This document shows positions 36,896 to 50,040 of a DNA stretch of 64,000 bases, one piece after another. A program made the position numbers and the translations under genes. Origin of the DNA: Hybos culiciformis (lineage: Eukaryota > Arthropoda > Insecta > Diptera > Hybotidae); assembly GCA_964007475.1 (NCBI GenBank), contig CAXFZM010000356.1, positions 1 through 64,000 of the forward strand, written 5' to 3'. The first letter of the stretch is position 1; each line of letters opens with the position of its first letter. The notes below the pieces were generated by a model. That model was not told the origin of the DNA, did no database searches, and saw only the letters and a list, made by a program, of their open reading frames with translations.

Positions 36896-39800
36896 CTAGA
36901 TCCACCCCGTGGTGTTTAAAAATTTCACCACATCTCTGGGTTTGGCTAAGGCTAGCACATCTACATCCTCAAGGACAAACCCCCCTAGTGTGCTATTTCT
37001 CAGGCTGGCAAGCGCCGGGCATTTGCAGATAAAATGGACTAATGTCTCTTTTTCGTTCTCAATACCACAACTGCGGCATGAAGGATTGAAAGGGATACCT
37101 AATCTAGCAGCGTGTACTGCAACTGCCCAGTGTCCCGTATAAACCGCCGTTTTTCTGGAAATATCTTTGCGAGACATTTTCAGAATTTCCAGCGTTCTTT
37201 TTTTGTTATAACTCGGTCATGTTTTCTTGGCCGTGTTGCAGGAAGGTAGCGCCCTCCACCTACTATTAGCTAGGGATAAGAAATACTGGTAAATATCTCT
37301 TTTTACCGTACTTAAAGCTGGATGAACCATCTCAGACATGGATTCGTCCAACTTTGAACCCTCCTTTGCCAGTTCATCTGCTCGTTCGTTGCCCTGGATA
37401 TCACTATCTCCAGGGACCCAATGGAGGTAAACTTCGTATCTCCCAGCTAGCTGACAAAGCTCCTCTGAGCATTTCCTTACCAGCTTGGAGAATACGGCTG
37501 GTGAGTCAAGAGCCATAATAGCAGCTTGACTGTCAGAGACAATTGACACCTTGTGGACGTTAGGTCCTATGTCCCCTACTAAGCAGCATGCCTTCCAAAT
37601 CGCCAGTATTTCCGCCTGGAAAATGCTTGATCTGTCTGGAAGCCTATAACTTTTAGCTACGTTAATTGCCTCGAAATACACACCTGCCCCCACGACCCAG
37701 TCCATCTTTGAACCGTCCGTGAAGATTGCCAAGTCGATTCCCTTTAGAATATTATTAACCCTCCATTCCCTTCTCGTAGGTATTATTATTTTAATACTCT
37801 TCTCGAGCTCGATCCTGGGAATGTAATAGTCTGTTTGGATATAAGCCACTTTCCTAGCAATGTCGCAAAGGATTCTGCTGTGGCCATACGATTTCGTTAG
37901 CCAGTTTCCACTTTCTTGGAGTCTGACTGCACTACATGAAGCTAAATATTTGACATAAATGTCAAGAGGCAGAAGATTCAAAAATACATTGAGTGCATCT
38001 GTAGGCGCTGATCTGAGCGCCCCTGTGATGCTCACACATGCACTGCGCTGAAGTCTGCCTAGTTTCGTTTGGAAATACGCCCTATTTACAGCTGGCCACC
38101 AGACCAGCGATCCATACGTAAGAATAGGACGTACTACTGCTGAGTACATCCATAGGACCATGTGGGGTTTTAACCCCCACTTTTTCCCGATCATACGCTT
38201 GCAAGAGTAAAAGGCTACACATGCCTTTTTAACTCTCTCCTCTATGCTAAATTTCCAGTTGAGTTTAGGATCTGGTACTATTCCCAGGTACTTGACCCTA
38301 GTGGCTAAATTTAGTGTTTTACCTTCCAACTTGGGTAAGGTAAAACAAGGTATTTTAGTTCTAGTTGTGAACAGCATCAGCTCTGTTTTGCTAGGATTTA
38401 CGTTCAGGCCACACCCTTTGGTCCACCTCGTAACTATTCCAAGAGCCCGTTCCATTAATTCACTGATTGTGGGTAGGAACTTCCCAGAGATAAGAATCGC
38501 TAGGTCGTCCGGTACGCAACTGCTAGTATGGACTCCTCCTGGAGTTTGACTAGCACTGCATTCATAACCAGTAACCACAGTAGCGGTGACAACACTCCTC
38601 CCTGAGGTGTGCCTCTCCCCACACTTCTGATTACATGGCAGCTGCCAAAATCTGCATGAACTTCCCTTGTTCTAAGCATATTACCGATCCAATAATTGAG
38701 TGCCCCTACATCAGCTTGATTTAGTGACTCTTGGATCGACTTAACACTAGCATTATTAAAGGCCCCTTCTATGTCCAGAAACGCGGCCATCGAATATTCC
38801 TTGTACTGAATTGACTCCTGCACTTTACGGACCACTTCATGTAGTGCTGTTTCCGTGGATTTGCCCTTGCAGTACGCATGCTGGGAAGGACAAAGTGAAT
38901 TACCCTCCAAAGTTTTCCTGATATTGTACTCGATAATCCTTTCTAAGGTTTTAAGTACGAAGGACGATAGACTGATTGGCCTATAGTCCTTAGCCACCTC
39001 ACGATCTCGCTTTCCCGCTTTAGGTATAAAAACAACCCTTACCTTCCTCCACAACTGTGGAATGTAACCGAGAGTAAGGCTGCCTCTAAAAAGAAGAACA
39101 AGCCAAGGAATGACTGTTTCTTTTGCTTCTTGCAGCATTTTCGGTATAATACCATCCATGCCTGCAGATTTATAAGGAGAGAAACCTTCTATTGCCCAGG
39201 CAACTTTTTCTCTTGTTATGAGTCTTTGAACCCCTTCCAACATTCTGTTTCATTCTGTTGGATGCCAGTCAAGCCACCTTCGTCAGTGCTTTCTTCGCAC
39301 TTAGGAAAGTGGGTATCGACTAGTAGGTTAAGTGTTTCTGAGGACGACTCCGTCCATTTACCTTCCGATGTCTTAAGGAAGGATGGGCTAGAGCGTTCCT
39401 TTGATAAAATTCTGCTCAGTCTTGCAGATTCACTAACGTTATCTATTGATTCGCAATAGTCAGTCCAACTTTTCTTTTTGGCTCGCCTGATTGCGTTTTT
39501 ATATTCCCTAAGGCTATCCTTATAGAGTTCCCATGATCCCTGCTGCTGGCAGATATTATAGGAGTCTCTGGAAGCATTTCTTAAGATTGCTAGATCATTG
39601 CTCCACCACAAGGGAAGAGATTTCTTGCTACGCTTTATTGGACAAGATACTTTAAAACCCATATCTATGGCTTTCGTAAACTTCTCTGTTTTTCTTTCCA
39701 GCTCTTGCTCTGACTCAATTCTAGGATCTGAGTCGTTTATATTTTTCAGTTTTTTATGCAGGACCTTTTAAAAACTATTCCAATCCGTTCTCTTCGGATT

Positions 39801-40454
39801 TCGATAAGGTTTTGGAATTTCGGTTCCGAATTTGATATCGAAGAGTATCCAACTGTGGTCCAAAAAGACATTTTGTCAGATACTCGCCTATTATCTACCT
39901 TAAAAAATTCGGTACTGCTCTTACAAGTAATATCTATAACATCTTCCCAGCCAGGAAATCTGTCCGAGCTGTGGAATTTAAAGGTAGGGGTACTTCCCCT
40001 GTTACATACTACTAGGCTATGTTCAAAAAGTGACTCACCTCTCTCATTTATTTCGGAGCTGCCCCACAGGGTGTGCCGGGCATTCGCATTACCACCTATC
40101 AGCAGCCTCTCTCTGCATGCTTCAACCACTGCCATGAGTTCTGGTGGTGAAATTGGCCCTTCACGGGCCATGTATACGGATGCTATGTATAGCTCACTGC
40201 CATCACTGTGTTCCATTTTCAGCACCGTAACGTCTTCACAGCTAAAATTAGAACAAAGAAAGGTATTTATTTGTTTTTTAATCAGCTTACCGTTAGCCTG
40301 ATCTACAGCCTTGTAGAATAGGTTATACCTGCTGCTATTCAACCCTCTGATCCTGGAGGCGTTGACTTATGGCTCTTGAACGAAGACGATGTCGAGATCC
40401 TCCTCAGCTAGGAGGACCATCAGATTATCCGAGGCAATCTTAGAATGCCTAAAA

Positions 40455-40474
<20 letters not shown>
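36896..40474 (-). pseudogene. LINE 2 ORF2: endonuclease, reverse transcriptase, RNase H
   Basis: ORF2 starts at ATG 40474 (MKAVQINFRHSK), overlapping the end of ORF1 by 20 nt. The endonuclease includes DIVFVQEP, with a stop where Trp is usual, and LLIGGNANARHTLWGS. Reverse transcriptase (about 39240-38400) includes SAGMDGIIPKML, KDYRPISLSS, AFLDIEGAFNNAS and GTPQGGVLSPLLW. At 38513-38505 a single missing base splits the active-site box: VAY ends one frame and DDLAIL starts the next. RNase H (about 37720-37350) keeps its acidic residues in FTDGSKMD, FQAEILAIWKA, IVSDSQAA and GNERADELA. A terminal Cys/His cluster CRSCGIENEKETLVHFICKC precedes the stop at 36896. Few other lesions are seen, so it is a fairly young copy. 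Confidence 0.9.
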
Positions 40475-41424
<950 letters not shown>

Positions 41425-41794
41425 CCTGGCAGAGCGGACTTACCAGGATAAGGCACGGATAAGGCAAGGAGGGAGCTCGTTAGAGACTGGTTTGACCCCC
41501 AGTCTTCCAGACCTCGGCACGGTGCTCACACCACCTTGTCATTAGGTTTGGCATTTGGGTTCTGTTAGTAATTTGACATGTTAGTAGTACATGGAGAAAT
41601 AGGGTTATAGGGAGGGATGGGTTTACGCCTGTCGTTAGTCTAGTCGAGATTGTTGAACAGAATGCTGGGCAAGGTTAGGTTTGATGAGCAGAGTCGCTTG
41701 TCGAAGCCCACCTGTCCACCGCATGCTCGTCCTTTCACCTCTTCTAGCTTCCAGAAAGCACCGCGTGGAGGTGACAGTACGAATTTTGCTCCCC

Positions 41795-42133
41795 AGTAAA
41801 AGCCCTACTTCCTTCACTTCAAGTATTTTCACGTCAAACACGTACCGCCTCAAAGTCACACCCATATTCCGTCAAAATTCCCAGATGTGATAGAACGAGC
41901 TTCGGAGATTCGTTTTCATTTCGCACCTCGAAAATGTGGAATGCTCTCCCATCTAAATTGTTCCAGACAGCTGTCGGACGTTTGATTTACGACTTGCGCC
42001 GCTTTAAGAAGAGTGTAAATGATTACCTCCTAACTGTCCCACTTTTTAATCCCGTCTAAACTTTCTGTCCCCATTACCGAATCCATACTTCTTTAAGTAT
42101 AAAAGGTATCCCACCTTGTGATTTGGTAACTTT
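41795..42133 (+). pseudogene. LINE 1, 3' end
   Basis: Coding resumes directly after the LINE 2 insertion with SHPYSVKIPRCDRTS, SFRTSKMWNALPSKLF and RRFKKSVNDYLL, the standard C-terminal tail of this LINE group. It ends with a short untranslated region and an A-rich tail (about 42129-42152). Confidence 0.85.
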
Positions 42134-42243
42134 AATAAAAAAAAAAAAATATTTTATGTTTTTTTAAATAAAAAAATAAAAATAAATTTTTTTTTTTTTA
42201 TCTAAGTTTATTCGTTATTTACGATAATTTATAATTTTATCAG

Positions 42244-42306
42244 AAATGGAGAATCAAAATAATCTCAACCAACGAAATCGCAACATTTATGTGGAAATTG
42301 ATTTTG
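42244..42306 (+). other. possible duplicate of exon A (A')
   Basis: After TTTATCAG, ATG GAG AAT... encodes MENQNNLNQRNRN then IYVEIDF and ends at a GTAAGA donor in phase 1. Exon A ends IHVEID..DF, and the first ~35 bp of intron (GTAAGAAACAATATTATTTT) are also shared. It could be an alternative first exon lying in the large intron, or a decayed paralogue. The open frame continues without splicing to a stop at 42491. Confidence 0.45.
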
Positions 42307-42881
42307 GTAAGAAACAATATTATTTTTATTTCAATACAAATATTAATGAAAAGGCTACGCGACGAGTTAAAGCCTTTTCGAGTGTCCCACGGGACTTCAG
42401 GGATTTAACGCAACTTGATCTATGGCTACGTAGGCAAAAGTATTTTTTTCTTGGACTTCAGTCGCGTCCTAATTACATTATAAATAAATAAATAAAAATA
42501 AATAAAAACGAAAATAATAATGATCAATTGAACATACGGTTAATTTATTAGAACTCAAATGGAAAATCTTGTAAAGATAAATGGAAAATTAAATGGAAAA
42601 TCTTGTAAGGATTAATTAATTAAGATAAAATAATAAAAAAATTTTTATATAAATAAAATAAAAATATTTTTTTTTCAATTAATAAGAATAAATAAATATA
42701 TTATTATTCAATTAATGCATTATATTTATTAATAACATAATAAAAAATCATACAATATATATCTCAAAATATTACTTCAAGTTGTTTGCACACATAAAAA
42801 TTTGACAGGAATCCGAATCCAATTTTAATTTTATATATTTAAATAAACTTTTTTATTACAAAAAACTATAAACAATTAATC

Positions 42882-43930
42882 TATATATGTAAAACCGCAG
42901 TTGTATGTTTGTCTGTTTTTATGTTTGTCTGTTTGTCTGTTCCGAATAGGCTCCTAAACCGCTCAACCGATCGTTTTCAAACTTACACCATGTCTTTGCG
43001 TCAGATGGGGGTCGTTATAGGCTATTTTAAAATTTGATTGGCCTCCTACCCAGGGACCTCCCCCGGGGGCGGACTTCAAAAGTTCGTCCGATTTCATTCA
43101 AAAAAAGTACGTAAAAAGAGGAAGTGATTACACACAAATTCCGTAACAAAAAATTTGTTGACCTCCTACCCAGGAACCTCCTACCCAGGGACCTCCAATT
43201 GCGGCGGATTTTAAAAGTTCGACCGATTTCATTCAAATTTGGTATGTAAAAAGAAGACTTGATTATACACAAATTCCGTCACAAAAAAGTTATTGACTTC
43301 CGACCCAGCGACCTCCTACCCAAAGACCGTCCTGGGGGCGGACTTTAAAAGTTCGTCAGATTCCATTTAAATTTGGTATGTAAAAAGAAGAACCGTTTAC
43401 ACACAAATTTCAAAAATTTCATAACAAAAATTTTTTTGACCTCCTACCCAGCGACCTCCCACCCAGGGACCTTCCATGAGGTCGGACTTGAAAAGTTCGT
43501 CCGATTTCATTCAAATTTGGTATGTAAAAGAAGAACTGATTACACACAAATTTCTTAACAAAAAATTTATTGACGTCCTAGGGGAGGACTTCAAAAGTTT
43601 GTCCGATTTCATTTAAATTTGGTACATAATAATGATTAAACACACGAATTTCGTAACAAAAAATTTGGCTCCATCTATTAAGGGGTCCTCTTCGAATATA
43701 TAGAAATCAATTTCTTTATTACTAATAACTACAAAATATTAAAAACTAAACTCAACCGATCGTTTCGAAATTTACACCGTCTTTTTGTCTCGGAGTCGTT
43801 TTAGGCTATTTTAAAATTTGAATGGCACCTTACCCAGAAACACCTCCCGGGGAGGACTACCAAAGTTCTTCCAATTTTATTCAAATTGGATTCATAAAAA
43901 GACGAAATGGATAAAAACACAAATTTGGTT
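42882..43930 (+). mobile_element. Helitron-like or unclassified element with ~125-bp tandem units
   Basis: The head TCTATATATGTAAAACCGCAG then GTTTGTCTGTTCCGAATAGG and CCTAAACCGCTCAACCGATCG resembles the 5' end of insect Helitron/Helentron elements. About five units follow (from about 43040, 43158, 43295, 43438 and 43570) with CTCCTACCCAGGGACCTCC, GGGGGCGGACTT.AAAAGTTCG and TCCGATTTCATT. A second head-like copy lies at about 43752-43920. I could not define the 3' terminus or a Rep/helicase gene. Confidence 0.5.
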
Positions 43931-44307
43931 TGGTTTGGAAACCTGATTTCATACAATTTAAGTGTTGAATAAGTAGAACTAATAAATATTAATTCTTCTT
44001 AGATATTGTCCCAAATTTATATAATAATAGCTCCTATATAATTGTTCATCAATCTGACAACAAAAATTTTACTTAAAACGTGTGTTCCACAACAACGTGT
44101 GTGCGGGTACAGTTAGTTATCTATAAAGATAAACATGATTTATTAGAATGATACATAACAACTCAATTTTAACATATCAAATTTTAGAAATAACATCAGA
44201 ACCGATAATGTTGTTTGATTCTTCGGTTCTGATATTATTATTTATAAAAAATGCACACGGATTCATCATAACAACTATGTTTAGTTTATTTTCCTCTTTT
44301 TTTTAAG
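43931..44307. other. intronic spacer
   Basis: Non-coding, with a small hairpin at about 44186-44231 (ATCAGAACCGA / TCGGTTCTGAT). It ends in a polypyrimidine tract and AAG acceptor before exon C. Confidence 0.5.
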
Positions 44308-44800
44308 ATACTGAGAAAAAAAGGTATATGAAGAATTTGGGATTGGTTATTAATCGTGATACAGATAAAATAATAAATTCAGGAACAGAAAGAGAATCGT
44401 ATAAAATACTAAATTTTGAATTAATTCAGCAAAATTTAAGTTCAAGATCAGAAGCTACAGAATTAAATAAAATTATTTTTGAAGAACGGGCATTTTTTTT
44501 TGAAAAACGTGAATTACTTGTCCAGGATTTGGAAAAAATGCGAAAAGAATGTGATACATTTAAAAAACAAATGATGAATTTTCAAACAAAACATGATAAT
44601 GAATTTCTTAAAGTAATATTTCCCGAAACAAATTTAAATGAATTACTATTGTCCCAGGATCTCAATAACAGCTTATCTAACAACAGAAAAAGTTGTAGCT
44701 TAACAAGTAAAAATGCAACGAAGAAAAGAATATTCGCCAATTATAAGAACCCCAGGGCCAGTAGTATATTGACCAAGAAAAACATTACAACAAAGACGCA
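44308..44800 (+). CDS. spliced unrecognised gene, exon C (coiled coil)
   Basis: The exon follows TCCTCTTTTTTTTAAG and starts in phase 1, matching the end of exon B at 33276. It stays open for 493 nt and ends at a GTATGT donor in phase 2. The encoded segment runs DTEKKRYMKNLGLVIN, then a charged heptad-like helix (EERAFFFEKRELLVQDLEKM and on to FKKQMMNFQTKHDNEFLKV), then an Asn/Ser/Lys-rich tail. It looks like a structural or DNA-associated accessory protein, but I recognise no family. Absence of stops over 164 codons in AT-rich DNA supports it being, or recently having been, coding. A continuing exon after 44800 was not firmly identified; candidates near 50150-50270 have short open reading only. 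Confidence 0.5.
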
Positions 44801-45033
44801 GTATGTTATTTTTAACATAATTAATTAGTACCTACCTAGGTACTTGTTAAATAAGATATTTGGCTGAAGTGCATTTTATGGAGCGGGTCGAAAACGAAAA
44901 AAAAAAAAAATAGTTAAATCTATTGGCTAAAGCTTGGTGAAGGGATACAGGGTGTAGAGGTAGATAGGTACCTAATTACCAAAACAGTGTTTTCGAAAAA
45001 ATAATAAAATACCTACCTACCTAACTAGGTATA
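44801..45033. other. spacer with (ACCT)n-like microsatellite
   Basis: TACCTACC/ACCTACCT words near 44825-44840 and 45010-45040. There is no gene. Confidence 0.5.
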
Positions 45034-45042
45034 CCTACCTAG

Positions 45043-46085
45043 GGGTGTTACCCGAATCACCGAAAGACATTTCGCAAAAAGACATTTTGCCTAATTCCAT
45101 TTGGCAAAAAAGACACTTCGCAAAAGAACCATTTCGCAAAACGGATAGTTAACAAACCTTCGCTTTAGCCTAATGAGACAGTTAACAACTTTCCAGTTAG
45201 CATAAGGACATTTCGCAACTACTACTTTTGGCACAATATATATTTCGCAACTACCCTTTTTGGCGTAATTCACATTTCGCGCGCACGCGCGAAATGTGAA
45301 TTACGCCAAAAAGGGTAGTTGCGAAATATATATTTAGCATGCACTAAAATATGTTGCATTATCATAAATGCATATTATTAAATTAAACAATTCCAATTAT
45401 ATGCATTTTAATTTTAAGAAATTTTATTGAATTTTTAATATCTGTTTTTTTAATATAGTTAATACAGATCCAGTTTGTAAATATAAGAAATAATATTAAA
45501 AAATTAATATATATTTTTTTTAATATTCAATACGTACATAACCAGTATGTACATATTAGAAAATTAATATTATTATTTAAAAAAATTATTTCAATTTTAA
45601 ATTCTCGGCAATCAAAAATAATAGTTTGACTTCCCTATAATCGTCTTTTCTTTTCAAAATATTTTAAATTTTTTTATCTTTTAAGTAATATTTTGTTTTT
45701 TGTTACTGCTGGTGGCCCACCCATTTCAAATTTTATTATTTCAGCCGTTACATACAATATTTCTTTTCGGATTTCATCCATGAGCCTATTAAATCCTACA
45801 TGTTTTTTTTTACAGTTAAAAAAACCTTTAATATTCTATTCATCATATTTGTGCAATATAAAAAAATTTGTTAAACTATACTTTTGCGAGGTGTCTCAAT
45901 TAATATAATGTTGTGAATTGGTATTTTGAGAAATATCTTTTTGCGAAGTGTCGCATTAGGCCAAATGGAATTTTGTTAAAGAGTTTTTTTTGCGAAATGG
46001 AGATTTGCGAAACATACAAATTTGATAAGTGGCTTTCGGCCAAATAGACTTTTGCAATATGGAATTTGCAAAGAGGCCCGCTCCC
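45043..46085. mobile_element. ~1-kb element with 9-bp TSD (Mutator/Foldback-like)
   Basis: Bounded by CCTACCTAG at 45034-45042 and 46086-46094. The sub-terminal regions (45050-45310 and 45880-46080) are packed with the word (A)CATTTCGCAAAA/TTTTGCGAAATG and relatives in opposite orientation, including a perfect palindrome around GCGCGCACGCGCGC near 45275. The interior (45320-45880) is AT-rich with no transposase. Because the flank is itself a CCTA microsatellite, the TSD is weaker evidence here than elsewhere. Confidence 0.6.
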
Positions 46086-46094
46086 CCTACCTAG

Positions 46095-46977
46095 TATGTT
46101 TAAATTTTCTGTTTTCATTTATACTAGTTTTACTACATGGAAAAAAAAAACAACATAATCCCCAATTACGAACAAAATAATGGTGGATTTTAATTGTCTC
46201 CGAACAAATCATAAAAATTTTCTTACATGTTTGTTTTTTTTTTTTTTTTTGCTGTACTTCCGAATAGGGGGCGTGAGCTTTCGGGATGACGTCATCGCCA
46301 AGAGGTACAATCGGCCATGGGGACTCAGGATATATATGTCATTGTACCCGCAAATGCCATCTAGTGGCCGAAAAACGCAGCTGACGCCACAATCCCACTG
46401 ACCAACCGCCCGCCCGCCGCCCTGCTGCCCACCCCCTCCCTTCCTCTTTTGCTTAGAACACAATATTCGCGGTTATGTCAGTTCACCTACATTTTGTACG
46501 ACCAACATTCGTTTTTACCAGGGTATGTAAAATATTTTTCAATTTTCTTTTTCCTTCCCTGGAATTTAATTTCGGAGATTTATTTTTTTCATCTTTTTCA
46601 AAAATAGTTCTCCTGAAATTTATTTCCTTTTAAAAATACTTTTCAGGAGTTTTATTTTTTTCTCTCAGAGTAAAAAAAAATATTCAGAATTGTATAATTC
46701 TTTTCGGAAAAAAAAGAAACAATCAGAAAAATATTTTTTTCTTCCTTTTCTGAAAAGAAGGAAAAATTGTTTTTGTTTTATTAGCAGCATAGTATACGGA
46801 AAAAAAATTGTATGTGGGCAATGTTGTATGTGTGCACCGTTTTAATTTTTTTTTTTAATTTTTGTTTACTACTTTACTACTTTACTACTTGTTTACTACT
46901 TTACTACTTTACTACTTGTTTTGTTTTTTATTTTTTTATAGAAGGAAAAAAATCAAAAAGAGAATAGTCTTCTTTAA
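46095..46977. other. GC-rich island and short repeats
   Basis: 46255-46470 is unusually GC-rich for the window, with a TGACGTCA palindrome near 46287 and the motif AATCCCACTGACCAACCGCC (46391-46410) shared with 13895-13914. Further on are TTTACTAC octamer runs (about 46864-46920). I could not define a transcript. Confidence 0.5.
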
Positions 46978-47132
46978 AGAAAAAAGATGTGGGTGAAGTT
47001 AGCCATAAATTGCCAGCCATAAAAGTTGCGCAAACGAAATTTTTTTTTTATTTTAATTTTCGTATGGCAGTGTGCGAAGTTAGCTATAAATTGCCAGCCA
47101 TAAAAGTTGCGCAAACGAAATTTTTTTTAAAA

Positions 47133-50040
47133 TTTTAATTTTTGTATGGCAGCTATCACATCCAGTAGAGAACCATTGATGCCACTTTGGGCTAAGTTGG
47201 AGTAAAGCCCACCCAACATTCCCCCATCGGAGGATTTTCGATATCACCCGCGAGGCATATTCAAAATCCTCTTTTAAAAAAAAAATTAAAAAATGTTGTA
47301 TGGCAGCTATCACATCCAGTAGAGAACCATTGATGCCACTTTGGGCTAAGTTGGAGTAAAGCCCATTCAACATTCCCCCATCGGAGGATTTTCGATATCA
47401 CCCTAGCGGCATATTCAAAATCCTCTTTTAAAAAAAAAATTAAAAAATTTTGTATGGCAGCTATCACATCCAGTAGAGAACCTTTGATGCCACTTTGGGC
47501 TAAGTTGGAGTAAAGCCCACCCAACATTCCCCCATCGGAGGATTTTCGATGGCATATTTAAAATCCTCTTTTAAAAAAAAAATTAAAAAATTTTGTATGG
47601 CAGCTATCACATCCAGTAGAGAACCATTGATGCCACTTTGGGCTAAGTTGGAGTAAAGCCCATTCAACATTCCCCCATCGGAGGATTTTCGATATCACCC
47701 TAGAGGCATATTCAAAATCCTCTTTTAAAAAAAAAATTAAAAAATTTTGTATGGCAACTATCACATACAGTAGAGAACCTTTGATGCCACTTTGGGCTAA
47801 GTTGGAGTAAAGCCCACCCAACATTCCCCCATCGGAGGATTTTCGATGGCATATTTAAAATCCTCTTTTAAAAAAAAAATTAAAAAATTTTGTATGGCAG
47901 CTATCACATCCAGTAGAGAACCATTGATGCCACTTTGGGCTAAGTTGGAGTAAAGCCCACCCAACATTCCCCCATCGGAGGATTTTCGATATCACCCGCG
48001 GGGCATATTCAAAATCCTCTTTAAAAAAAAAAATTAAAAAATTTTGTATGGCAGCTATCACATCCAGTAGAGAACCATTGATGCCACTTTGGGCTAAGTT
48101 GGAGTAAAGCCCACCCAACATTCCCCCATCGGAGGATTTTCGATATCACCCGTGAGGCATATTTAAAATCCTCTTTTAAAAAAAAAATTAAAAAATTTTG
48201 TATGGCAGCTATCACATCCAGTAGAGAACCATTGATGCCACTTTGGGCTAAGTTGGAGTAAAGCCCACCCAACATCCCCCCATCGGAGGATTTTCGATAT
48301 CACCCGTGAGGCATATTCAAAATCCTCTTTTAAAAAAAAAATTAAAAAATTTTGTATGGCAGCTATCACATCCAGTAGAGAACCATTGATGCCACTTTGG
48401 GCTAAGTTGGAGTAAAGCCCACCCAACATTCCCCCATTGGAGGATTTTCGATATCACCCGTGAGGCATATTTAAAATCCTCTTTAAAAAAAAAAATTAAA
48501 AAATTTTGTATGGCAGCTATCACATCCAGTAGAGAACCATTGATGCCACTTTGGGCTAAGTTGGAGTAACGCCCACCCAACATTCCCCCATCGGAGGATT
48601 TTCGATATCACCCGCGAGGCATATTCAAAATCCTCTTTAAAAAAAAAAAAATTTAAACATTTTGTATGGCAGCTATCACATCCAGTAGAGAACCATTGAT
48701 GCCACTTTGGGCTAAGTTGGAGTAAAGCCCACCAAACATTCCCCCATCGGAGGATTTTCGATATCACCCGCGAGGCATATTCAAAATCCTCTTTTAAAAA
48801 AAAAATTAAAAAATTTTGTATGGCAGCTATCACATCCAGTAGAGAACCACTGATGCCACTTTGGCTCAAGTTGGACTAAAGCCCACCCAACATTCCCCCA
48901 TCGCAGGATTTTCGATATCACCCGCGGGGCATATTCAAAATCCTCTTTTAAAAAAAAAATTAAAAAATTTTGTATGGCAGCTATCACATCCAGTAGAGAA
49001 CCATTGATGCCACTTTGGGCTAAGTTGGAGTAAAGCCCACCCAACATTCCCCCATCGGAGGATTTTTGATATCACCCGCGGGGCATATTCAAAATCCTCT
49101 TTTAAAAAAAAAATTAAAAAATTTTGTATGGCAGCTATCACATCCAGTAGAGAACCATTGATGCCACTTTGGGCTAAGTTGGAGTAAAGCCCACCCAACA
49201 TTCCCCCATCGGAGGATTTTCGATATCACCCGTGAGGCATATTTAAAATCCTCTTTTAAAAAAAAAATTAAAAAATTTTGTATGGCAGCTATCACATCCA
49301 GTAGAGAACCATTGATGCCACTTTGGGCTAAGTTGGAGTAAAGCCCACCCAACATCCCCCCATCGGAGGATTTTCGATATCACCCGTGAGGCATATTCAA
49401 AATCCTCTTTAAAAAAAAAAATTAAAAAATTTTGTATGGCAGCTATCACATCCAGTAGAGAACCATTGATGCCACTTTGGGCTAAGTTGGAGTAAAGCCC
49501 ACCCAACATTCCCCCATCGGAGGATTTTCGATATCACCCGTGAGGCATATTTAAAATCCTCTTTTAAAAAAAAAAATTAAAAAATTTTGTATGGCAGCTA
49601 TCACATCCAGTAGAGAACCATTGATGCCACTTTGGGCTAAGTTGGAGTAAAGCCCACCCAACATTCCCCCATCGGAGGATTTTCGATATCACCCGTGAGG
49701 CATATTTAAAATCCTCTTTTAAAAAAAAAATTAAAAAATTTTGTATGGCAGCTATCACATCCAGTAGAGAACCACTGATGCCACTTTGGCTCAAGTTGGA
49801 CTAAAGCCCACCCAACATTCCCCCATCGGAGGATTTTCGATATCACCCGCGAGGCATATTCAAAATCCTCTTTTAAAAAAAAAATTAAAAAATTTTGTAT
49901 GGCAGCTATCACATCCAGTAGAGAACCATTGATGCCACTTTGGGCTAAGTTGGAGTAAAGCCCATTCAACATTCCCCCATCGGAGGATTTTCGATATCAC
50001 CCGCGGGACATATTCAAAATCCTCTTTAAAAAAAAAAATT
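47133..50040 (-). repeat. left satellite arm, 19 x ~154 bp
   Basis: Units share GCAGCTATCACATCCAGTAG, CCATCGGAGGATTTTCGATA and AATCCTCTTTT plus an A run. Two early units are 143 bp, lacking the ATATCACCCG.GAG segment. Identity between units is very high, so the array is young or homogenised. Open frames of about 88 codons recur in each unit; because 154 = 3 x 51 + 1, they run into the next unit in another frame. I treat them as a by-product. Confidence 0.95.

Noticed and set aside
47133..50040. CRISPR-like regular repeat array
   Set aside because: Units are ~154 bp with no unique spacers, in a eukaryotic context, mirrored by an inverted array and bounded by a transposon target duplication.
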